Below are positions 7,278-12,806 of a stretch of DNA of 16,635 nucleotides, one piece after another (within the stretch, counting starts at the first letter, position 1; each line of letters opens with the position of its first letter). Both the position numbers and the translations under genes were made by a program. Below the pieces are notes generated by a model. The model saw only the letters and a program-made list of their open reading frames with translations. It made no database searches and had not been told where the DNA came from. The DNA is from JAPUDQ01 sp964532145 (GTDB lineage Bacteria > Patescibacteriota > Saccharimonadia > Saccharimonadales > Saccharimonadaceae), in the NCBI GenBank assembly GCA_964532145.1, contig CAZHGM010000017.1, positions 1-16,635 of the forward strand, written 5' to 3'.

Positions 7278-9218
7278 ATGAACTATTACGAGGTAGTACC
7301 GCTTAAAATCGTCCATGGGAGCCAGAGCGTCCTGACGTATGAGTCGGACAGCTCCTATGCTATCGGCTCAATCGTACACGTCCCTGTCGGCCGACAGGAC
7401 GTCGCCGGCATCATAACTGCTGAGGTACCTCATCCGAACTTCGCTACAAAACCAATAATCAAGCTGCTCGAGTCTCACGCATTGCCGAAGCCGCTCCTCC
7501 AGCTCGCCGACTGGATAGCACCTTACTACATGACTCATCCTGTGATCGTATGGCAGGCCATTCTACCAAAAGGGCTTGGCAAAACCCGTCGTGTTCGTAC
7601 TCAAAAGCAAGACCACCCCAAGAGAATTCGAACACATATTATACTCAACGATGGTCAACAGATGGCACTAGCTACTATTTCCTCCCGCCCTTCTGGCACA
7701 ACGCTACTTCATGGCATTACCGGCTCCGGCAAAACACAGCTCTACATCGAGCTTGCAAAATCCACGATAGCAGCTGGTCGTTCCGTCATAATTCTCGTAC
7801 CGGAAATTGCCCTCACCTCTCAACTTATCGCCGAATTTACACCACATTTTCCTGACCTGCATGTCACGCACTCAACCATGACAGAATCCGCGCGACACCA
7901 GGTGTGGCAGTCACTGCTTGGCGCCACGACCCCGAAGTTGGTTATCGGGCCGCGTTCCGCGCTCTTTAGCCCCGTACCTGATCTCGGACTGATCGTTATT
8001 GACGAGTGCCATGAGCCGTCATTCAAGCAAGAACAGTCACCTCGATACTCGGCGCTAAGGGCTGCGGCGAGGCTTGCCCAGCTGGCGCAGGCCCGTCTTA
8101 TCCTTGGTAGCGCCACCCCCAATGTCACTGATTATTATCTCGCCAAACAAACAAATGCCGCAATCGTCCGACTTGCCAGACCAGCAAGACCTAGCACTAT
8201 TACACCGAACGTGACGCTTGTCGATATGACAAAGAAGTTGAATTTTACCAAAAACAACCTGTTTTCCAGCCCTATGATTGCCGCTATGCAAACGACGCTC
8301 GAGTCAGGTCATCAAGTGCTACTGTTCCACAACCGCCGCGGTACTGCGCCCAGCACGCTCTGCGAGCAGTGCGGCTGGCAAGCGATGTGCAGCCGCTGCT
8401 TTGTGCCGCTGACGCTGCACGCCGATACTTTTTCGCTTCGGTGCCACATATGTAACCGGTCTGAGCGTGTCCCCACGTCATGCCCTGATTGTGGTGAAGC
8501 CAATATCATCCATAAAGGTATCGGTACGAAGCTCATTGACGAAGAGGTGAAAAAGCTATTCCCGCAGGCCCGCATTGCGCGCTTCGACGGTGACAGCAAA
8601 GCAGACGCCACACTCGAAAAACAGTACCAATCCCTGTACGACGGAGATATTGATATTATCATCGGCACACAAGTCGTTGCTAAAGGCCTCGACCTGCCGA
8701 AGCTTCGGATGGTGGGCGTACTCCAGGCCGATGCAGGATTGAGCATGCCGGATTATATTGCACCTGAGCGTACCTTTCAGCTCCTAGCACAAGTCTGCGG
8801 CCGTGTCGGACGTAACGAGTATCAGAGCCAGGTCGTCGTCCAAAGTTATCAGCCAAATCATCCAAGTGTCCAGTGCGGTATTACGAGCAATTACGATGCA
8901 TTCTATGAGACAACCCTGCAAGAACGCAAACGCGCTCATTTTCCACCTTTTACCCATCTCATGAAACTTATTTGTATATATAAAACCGAATCCGCCGCAG
9001 TCGCCCATGCCAAACAGCTGGCAAATACTATTCGTGCATCCGCCCCGAAACATGTGGAGATTCTTGGCCCCACCCCAGCATTTTATGAGCGAGTCCGTGA
9101 CACCTACCGCTGGCAAATTATCATTAAAAGTCCTATACGCGGAGATATTGTCAAACTACTTGATCTCATCCCGCCAACTCACTGGCAGTACGAGCTTGAT
9201 CCAGTTAGTTTACTTTGA
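7278..9218 (+). CDS. priA: Primosomal protein N' (replication restart helicase PriA)
   Basis: Superfamily 2 3'-5' helicase that reloads the replisome at stalled forks. Numbered from the first of two tandem ATGs, it has an N-terminal 3'-DNA-binding domain (1-100), Walker A GITGSGKT (147-154), DECH box (243-246), GSATP (278-282), FHNRRG (351-356), the full set of eight zinc-binding cysteines in four pairs (363/366, 372/375, 390/393, 403/406), GTQVVAKGLD (464-473) and the motif VI segment QVCGRVGR (507-514). At 646-647 aa it is shorter than the 732-aa E. coli protein but has all the domains. It converges with the lipoprotein gene only 8 bp downstream, with no obvious terminator between them. Confidence 0.96.
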   Translation: MNYYEVVPLKIVHGSQSVLTYESDSSYAIGSIVHVPVGRQDVAGIITAEVPHPNFATKPIIKLLESHALPKPLLQLADWIAPYYMTHPVIVWQAILPKGLGKTRRVRTQKQDHPKRIRTHIILNDGQQMALATISSRPSGTTLLHGITGSGKTQLYIELAKSTIAAGRSVIILVPEIALTSQLIAEFTPHFPDLHVTHSTMTESARHQVWQSLLGATTPKLVIGPRSALFSPVPDLGLIVIDECHEPSFKQEQSPRYSALRAAARLAQLAQARLILGSATPNVTDYYLAKQTNAAIVRLARPARPSTITPNVTLVDMTKKLNFTKNNLFSSPMIAAMQTTLESGHQVLLFHNRRGTAPSTLCEQCGWQAMCSRCFVPLTLHADTFSLRCHICNRSERVPTSCPDCGEANIIHKGIGTKLIDEEVKKLFPQARIARFDGDSKADATLEKQYQSLYDGDIDIIIGTQVVAKGLDLPKLRMVGVLQADAGLSMPDYIAPERTFQLLAQVCGRVGRNEYQSQVVVQSYQPNHPSVQCGITSNYDAFYETTLQERKRAHFPPFTHLMKLICIYKTESAAVAHAKQLANTIRASAPKHVEILGPTPAFYERVRDTYRWQIIIKSPIRGDIVKLLDLIPPTHWQYELDPVSLL

Positions 9219-9226
9219 GTGAAGCA

Positions 9227-9925
9227 TTACAGCACTGTACGTGATAACATTTCATCAACGCCGGCCACGATAGTTTTACCGTTAGTGGGAGCATCCGCAT
9301 TTCGTCCCATAGATGTATCCCTGTAAGTAACTATGCCACCATTATTAAACTCATATGTCGCCTCAATCATGCCCTTCTCACCCCCAAGAGTTCTGACATT
9401 AATAGTTCCCGATAGCTTACTTGCGAAGGTCTTGGGGTCGTTCAGAAAGCTTTTCATACCCTCAGGTGTTATCTCCGCGCTCCTAAAATCATCGGATGGG
9501 TTTTGAAGTGTAATGAAGGTAGAGTTGTCTGCGCCTTCACTACCCCGATACTTCAGTACAGATACTGAAATGATTGAGCCATTGCTTGATAGTTTAAGAT
9601 CAAAATCGACTGCGTCTGGGCCGTCTTGTGAAACTGCCTTCAACGATAGATGGCCATCACCTTTATTTACCTCATATCTGCCCTGGCTAATCCCATCAAA
9701 CACCCCCTCTACGCGATCTTTCATTCCGGCTTGTATTCCTCGGAATTCCTCAGAAGAAAGCTGGACCCCATCGCTGGCTAATTGTTCAGGTGAGGCGCCT
9801 CCTACACAACCACTCAAGCCTCCTGCAAGCAACGCGCCAGCAGCTACAGCGCCGACCCCTTTCTTTATTTTCTTGGCATAATCAATAGTTCCATGTTTTT
9901 CGAGGAGCGGCATTCTTTCACGCAT
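9227..9925 (-). CDS. Predicted lipoprotein of unknown function
   Basis: A 232-aa protein with a lipoprotein signal: basic N region (YAKKIKKG), hydrophobic core VGAVAAGALLAGG, then lipobox LSGC with the lipid-accepting Cys at residue 40, followed by a small-residue linker. The mature part is beta-rich in appearance (alternating patterns such as GHLSLKAV, VDFDLKLSS, ATYEFNNGGIVTYRD) and has no second Cys. I chose the ATG at 9925 over the longer frame from 9976 because AAGGA lies 8 nt upstream of it and a promoter at 9967-9995 would start the transcript inside the longer version. It is probably anchored on the outer face of the cytoplasmic membrane. I do not recognise the family. Confidence 0.75.
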   Translation of the reverse strand: MRERMPLLEKHGTIDYAKKIKKGVGAVAAGALLAGGLSGCVGGASPEQLASDGVQLSSEEFRGIQAGMKDRVEGVFDGISQGRYEVNKGDGHLSLKAVSQDGPDAVDFDLKLSSNGSIISVSVLKYRGSEGADNSTFITLQNPSDDFRSAEITPEGMKSFLNDPKTFASKLSGTINVRTLGGEKGMIEATYEFNNGGIVTYRDTSMGRNADAPTNGKTIVAGVDEMLSRTVL

Positions 9926-9966
9926 GTTGATGATCCTTTTTATTTTTCTTCTAATATTCCTCTGTA

Positions 9967-9995
9967 AGAGTAGCAATAATATTATGTTTTGTCAA
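9967..9995 (-). promoter_or_regulatory. Promoter of the lipoprotein gene
   Basis: The minus strand has a perfect TTGACA (9995-9990), a 17-bp spacer ending in TG plus one base, and TACTCT (9972-9967): a consensus -35 with an extended but weak -10. The leader would be about 35 nt and carries AAGGA before the ATG at 9925. Confidence 0.6.
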
Positions 9996-10029
9996 TACTT
10001 ACGCTGTCCGGATAAATCGGAATATAGAA

Positions 10030-10117
10030 CTTTGTTGTTACACCCAAGAACCACTACTTACTTTTGTATTGATACTAAAGTAACAAAGCAACAAGTCGCT
10101 ACTCCTTGTGTCTTGGG
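10030..10117. ncRNA. Candidate structured RNA or control region, part 1: three-way junction
   Basis: This lies in the roughly 490-bp gene-free stretch 9977-10466. CCCAAGA (10043-10049) pairs with TCTTGGG (10111-10117) and encloses two hairpins: TTACTTT (10058-10064) with AAAGTAA (10077-10083), extended inward past one T/T mismatch, and ACAAG (10091-10095) with CTTGT (10105-10109). An alternative pairing, CTTTGTT (10030-10036) with AACAAAG (10082-10088), competes with the first hairpin. Strand and transcription are unknown. No tmRNA, RNase P, SRP or 6S signature was recognised. Confidence 0.4.
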
Positions 10118-10189
10118 GAAATGCTGTAAGACCACACAATCGTCTGCAAAACTTAGTCGATAGAAGCGCTCTGGTAATTAACATTTCTG

Positions 10190-10313
10190 TTCTTTACGGA
10201 TATGGGGTCTGAGGCATCCGCAATCATCTGAAGGGAGGAATACAGTCTAGTAAAGAATAATGCATGGCAACTCAGTCGTTTCATCAGTAACTTATGAATT
10301 ATTATGAAACGAC
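10190..10313. ncRNA. Candidate structured RNA or control region, part 2: two strong stems
   Basis: TTCTTTAC (10190-10197) pairs perfectly with GTAAAGAA (10250-10257) and encloses GGAT (10198-10201) pairing with ATCC (10216-10219). Just downstream, GTCGTTTCAT (10275-10284) pairs over 10 bp without mismatch with ATGAAACGAC (10304-10313) around a 19-nt AT-rich loop. There is no T-run after either stem in either direction, so they are not simple terminators. Confidence 0.4.
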
Positions 10314-10331
10314 CGGCCAGCGGGAGTCTTG

Positions 10332-10421
10332 CTATGCCCTTACTCTGACAACTGAGCTTCTCGAGATGATGAGGACCGCCTCGGGAGCTTTGTTCCTTTC
10401 AATCATGAAAGTAAGGGCTAG
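10332..10421. ncRNA. Candidate structured RNA or control region, part 3: long hairpin upstream of def
   Basis: GCCCTTACT (10336-10344) pairs over 9 bp with AGTAAGGGC (10410-10418); one bulged base outward, CTA (10332-10334) pairs with TAG (10419-10421). Inside, AGCTTCT plus GAG (10355-10365, one bulged C) pairs with CTC plus GGGAGCT (10380-10389) with two G-U wobbles. The hairpin ends about 30 nt before the def -10 box, so it is upstream of the predicted def transcript rather than in its leader. Confidence 0.4.
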
Positions 10422-10451
10422 TGCTTAATCACAACACCCCATCTCATCTGT

Positions 10452-10457
10452 TATACT
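10452..10457 (+). promoter_or_regulatory. Extended -10 promoter of def with a near-leaderless start
   Basis: TG plus one base then TATACT forms an extended -10. ATCACA, 18 bp upstream, matches -35 at 4 of 6. The def ATG begins 9 nt after the box, giving a leader of about 3 nt. No Shine-Dalgarno is present before the ATG. Confidence 0.5.
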
Positions 10458-10466
10458 ATTGTCAGT

Positions 10467-11045
10467 ATGGCCACTCGAAACGACATCATTACCCTGCCCC
10501 ATGCTGATTTACGCAAAAAATCTGCTCGAGTACACGTCGTAACAGATGAGATACTACAGCTCATCAACGACATGAAATCAGCGGCACTTGACTGGGAAAA
10601 CTCACGCCCGCACGAAGTTGCCGTTGCACTCGCGGCGGTTCAAATCGACCGATTGGAACGAGTTGTAATCGTCCGCGCTGATTTCGACGACAAAAAGAAT
10701 CAAGAATTTGTCGCCCTTATTAATCCTGAAATCGTCAAAAAAGAGGGCAAGCCTATCGTCATACAACCAGAAGGCTGTCTTAGCGTTAAAGATATCTACG
10801 GCAACGTACCGCGTTATCCGAAAGTCCGTGTTAAGGCCACGACAGTTGACGGCCAAGAAGTCCGTATCAAGGCTGAAGGATTCATGTCTATGTTGCTACA
10901 GCACGAAATTGATCATACCAACGGCATTACCTTCATTGATCACATTGATCACGACAAAAACGCATTTTCAATTTTAAACGCAGCCGGTGAGCTGGAAAGT
11001 ATTGGTTACGACGATGTCCTCGCGCGTGGTATTTTTCGGCAATGA
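10467..11045 (+). CDS. def: Peptide deformylase
   Basis: Metalloenzyme that removes the N-formyl group from nascent chains, undoing the modification whose donor step is made by the product of the adjacent fmt. The 192-aa protein has motif 2 EGCLS (102-106, metal-binding Cys104) and motif 3 QHEIDH (145-150, with His146, catalytic Glu147 and His150). Motif 1 is divergent: the usual GxGLAAPQ appears as VALAAVQ, keeping the key Gln59 but replacing the Gly and Pro. It overlaps fmt by 32 nt, so the two are co-transcribed and probably translationally coupled. Confidence 0.92.
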   Translation: MATRNDIITLPHADLRKKSARVHVVTDEILQLINDMKSAALDWENSRPHEVAVALAAVQIDRLERVVIVRADFDDKKNQEFVALINPEIVKKEGKPIVIQPEGCLSVKDIYGNVPRYPKVRVKATTVDGQEVRIKAEGFMSMLLQHEIDHTNGITFIDHIDHDKNAFSILNAAGELESIGYDDVLARGIFRQ

Positions 11046-11925
11046 ACGCTTAGTTAGCGGTCTAAAGCACACTGAAACACCGATCCTTCGCGGGCTCATT
11101 GAGCGTGGGTACGAGGTGGCGGCTATCGTCGCAAGCCACACCGATGCCACTTCCCGTAATGCTCGCCGTCTCGAGGTGGCATCGATAGCTGAGGAATATC
11201 ATATCCCCCTTCTAACCCCTAAAAGACCTGGTGACATCGAACAAGAGCTCAAAAACTTCAAAGCAGACTTCGCAGTATTGGCCGCCTACGGCAGGATCAT
11301 TCCCCAACGAATCATAGATGTATTCAGCCCCATCGGCATCATCAATATCCACCCTTCACTGCTTCCAAGGCACCGCGGACCGACGCCGATTGAGACAACG
11401 ATCCTGGCGGGCGATACAGTTGCTGGCGTCAGTATAATGCAACTAACAAAGGGCATGGATGAAGGTGCTGTCTACGGCCGAGTTGAATGTCATCTCAATG
11501 GCAATGAGACAAAGTTTGAGCTATATGATCAGCTGAGTAAACTAGGCTCAGAACTCTTTTTTGAACTTCTACCAGGTATTCTTTCTAGCTGCATATCCGC
11601 AGAACCGCAGCAAATTGATGGTGTTTCTTACACAACATTAATTCAAAAACAAGACGGTATAATCGACCCTAAAACAGATGCAGCTGAGGTAATTAACCGC
11701 AAAATTCGTGCTTACCTGTCCTACCCCAAAACCAAGCTTTGTTACCAAAATAGTGATGTGATTTTAACTGCGGCAAAAGTTGTCGAAATGCCTCTCGATC
11801 ACGAGCTTGTGATCCCCTGCAAAGACAATACCTACCTACTGGTCGAATCACTCATCGCGCCAAACGGCAAATCAATGTCAGGCAGTGCCTATTTGCGAGG
11901 CTTGGCAAATAGACTTAAAGACTGA
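11014..11925 (+). CDS. fmt: Methionyl-tRNA formyltransferase
   Basis: Transfers a formyl group from 10-formyltetrahydrofolate to initiator Met-tRNA. From the ATG at 11014 the protein is 303 aa, starting MSSRVVFFGNERL, which aligns with the usual VFFGT start; the in-frame ATG at 10987 lies deeper in def and adds nine residues foreign to the family. The catalytic set is present: Asn111 and His113 in INIHPSLLPRHRGPTPIE, and Asp149 in TKGMDEGAVY. A C-terminal OB-like domain follows (from about 205). GGAAAG lies about 11 nt before the ATG. Its TGA stop lies within the first unit of the 8-nt repeat array at 11919-11948. Confidence 0.94.
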   Translation: MSSRVVFFGNERLVSGLKHTETPILRGLIERGYEVAAIVASHTDATSRNARRLEVASIAEEYHIPLLTPKRPGDIEQELKNFKADFAVLAAYGRIIPQRIIDVFSPIGIINIHPSLLPRHRGPTPIETTILAGDTVAGVSIMQLTKGMDEGAVYGRVECHLNGNETKFELYDQLSKLGSELFFELLPGILSSCISAEPQQIDGVSYTTLIQKQDGIIDPKTDAAEVINRKIRAYLSYPKTKLCYQNSDVILTAAKVVEMPLDHELVIPCKDNTYLLVESLIAPNGKSMSGSAYLRGLANRLKD

Positions 11926-11948
11926 CAGACTGAGAGACTGAAAGATTC
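11919..11948 (+). repeat. 8-nt tandem repeat array, left arm of an inverted pair
   Basis: Units AGACTGAC, AGACTGAG and AGACTGAA, plus a partial AGATTC. The array begins inside the last codons of fmt and supplies its stop codon. It is the inverted counterpart of 12291-12330, with only about four differences over the first 27 bases. The two arms flank the four-helix-bundle gene. Confidence 0.85.
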
Positions 11949-11953
11949 AAAAC

Positions 11954-12295
11954 CTAGCGTAAGGATTTAATGAGAGCTGCCAACATCTTTCCGACCTCCG
12001 CGGCCAAATCAAGCTGTTTTTCAATGTTAATATTATATAGCTTATTGGCTAAAAGTAATTGAGTTTCAATCTCAGCAAGAGACCCGAACGCAATACTCGA
12101 AAACTGAACAACTTCTTTAGATCCTGATCGCTTTTGTCCTTCAGCGATATTTGAAGGTATAGATATAACAGATCGTCTCATCTGGTCAGCGAGTGCAAAG
12201 TTTTCTTTCGAGGGCAGCTGATCAATTACTGTATAGACCCGAACAGCTAGTTCCATTGACTTTTGCCAAACTATTAAATTTTGGTAGCTACTCAT
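11954..12295 (-). CDS. Four-helix-bundle protein (23S rRNA intervening-sequence/S23 family)
   Basis: A 113-aa all-helical protein. The N-terminal YQNLIVWQKSMELAVRVY, the central LADQMRRSVISIPSNIAEG and the following FSSIAFGSLAEIETQLLLA are hallmarks of the family first described from insertions in 23S rRNA genes of some bacteria. Here it is free-standing, not in an rRNA. The molecular function is unknown. Its ATG lies within the last degenerate unit of the right-hand 8-nt repeat array, and it has no recognisable Shine-Dalgarno beyond the purine-rich repeat itself (AGACAGAGAGA). It is bracketed by inverted repeat arrays, suggesting it arrived or moves as a unit. Confidence 0.9.
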   Translation of the reverse strand: MSSYQNLIVWQKSMELAVRVYTVIDQLPSKENFALADQMRRSVISIPSNIAEGQKRSGSKEVVQFSSIAFGSLAEIETQLLLANKLYNINIEKQLDLAAEVGKMLAALIKSLR

Positions 12296-12330
12296 TCTCT
12301 CTGTCTTTCAGCCTATCAGTCTATCAGTCT
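12291..12330 (-). repeat. 8-nt tandem repeat array, right arm of an inverted pair
   Basis: Read on the minus strand from 12330: AGACTGAT, AGACTGAT, AGGCTGAA, AGACAGAG, AGAATGAG. The last unit contains the start codon of the four-helix-bundle gene, so the array doubles as its ribosome-binding region. It is inverted relative to 11919-11948. Confidence 0.85.
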
Positions 12331-12337
12331 TGCTATA

Positions 12338-12766
12338 TTAAGCAGTGTTACTGCTTAGTATAGCCCCAGCATTCGCCCGGATCTCGTTTTTGAGATTTTC
12401 GAGCTCGCTAGCGACGACATCACGATAGTCTGGCCGGTTCATTTCCAGCCATTTGAGTGAACCAAACTCACACAATACGGCGAGTTCACTCGTGCCTTGG
12501 GGTGCACTTTGCGACAATTGAGTAAAATCTTGACGCGTGGCATAGTCTGGCATGTTAGCAGTAAACCACGCGCGTACTTTGTCTTCAGCTTGGTCAACAA
12601 ATGCCTCAAACTCACCCATCTGTTCACTACTCAGCCCCTCAGACAATTTCGTCCCGACTCGGAGCTCCAGCTCCTCATAAATATGCTGCAAGAATGCTTG
12701 TTTTTGATCATCTGGCAAACTTGCCAAGCCTACGTCGTTTAGAAAGTTATCATCGAGCTGAAACAT
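12338..12766 (-). CDS. Small hypothetical protein, DUF5663-like
   Basis: A 142-aa acidic, helical cytosolic protein with no signal peptide or membrane segment. The N-terminal half (FLNDVGLASLPDDQKQAFLQHIYEELELRVG, then LSSEQMGEFEAF) resembles the DUF5663 domain found mostly in CPR bacteria; I recall this rather than having searched it. The C-terminal half (about 80-142) is less typical. AGGG lies 9 nt before the ATG. A TATAAT at 12801-12806, directly after the stop of the upstream 901-aa gene, could give it its own transcript. Its 3' end, including the stop, forms a 7-bp hairpin (TAAGCAG/CTGCTTA) without a T-run. Confidence 0.7.
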   Translation of the reverse strand: MFQLDDNFLNDVGLASLPDDQKQAFLQHIYEELELRVGTKLSEGLSSEQMGEFEAFVDQAEDKVRAWFTANMPDYATRQDFTQLSQSAPQGTSELAVLCEFGSLKWLEMNRPDYRDVVASELENLKNEIRANAGAILSSNTA

Positions 12767-12800
12767 GCTTAGAGCCCTCGTTTATATTGTTGCTACATAT

Positions 12801-12806
12801 ATTATA
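12801..12806 (-). promoter_or_regulatory. Possible -10 box for the DUF5663-like gene
   Basis: A perfect TATAAT on the minus strand, abutting the stop codon of the 901-aa gene. The leader would be about 28 nt with GAGGG before the ATG. No -35 of note was found at 16-18 bp. Confidence 0.35.

Larger units (their letters stand above)
9977..10466. other. Gene-free intergenic stretch with dense inverted repeats
   Basis: No credible coding sequence was found on either strand. The longest plus-strand frame (9924-10163) lacks a ribosome-binding site and known motifs. The stretch holds the divergent lipoprotein promoter at its left end, three blocks of strong stems (10030-10117, 10190-10313, 10332-10421), and the def promoter at its right end. 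The segments between, such as 10118-10189, show no evident structure. Confidence 0.7.

Noticed and set aside
9926..9976. 17-residue N-terminal extension of the lipoprotein
   Set aside because: It has no ribosome site, and the predicted promoter would start the transcript inside it. The ATG at 9925 has AAGGA at good spacing and gives a more normal signal peptide.
10058..10083. Intrinsic terminator for the lipoprotein or def region
   Set aside because: The stem is strong but no T-run follows on either strand, and it lies upstream of both genes.
10344..10406. 24-codon minus-strand ORF (MIERNKAPEAVL...) within the structured region
   Set aside because: No Shine-Dalgarno or promoter was seen, and it coincides with a hairpin that explains the sequence better.
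10030..10421. tmRNA, RNase P RNA, SRP RNA or 6S RNA
   Set aside because: The tRNA-like ends and TTCGA of tmRNA, the GAGGAAAGTC core of RNase P, and the SRP GGAAGGAAGCA loop are absent. A 6S fold was considered, but the stems are several short local ones rather than one long helix with a central bubble.
10987..11013. Upstream ATG for fmt
   Set aside because: It adds nine residues not expected before the conserved VVFFGN start and enlarges the overlap with def.
11919..12330. CRISPR-like repeats
   Set aside because: The units are only 8 nt, directly adjacent without spacers, and inverted around a gene; no cas genes are present.
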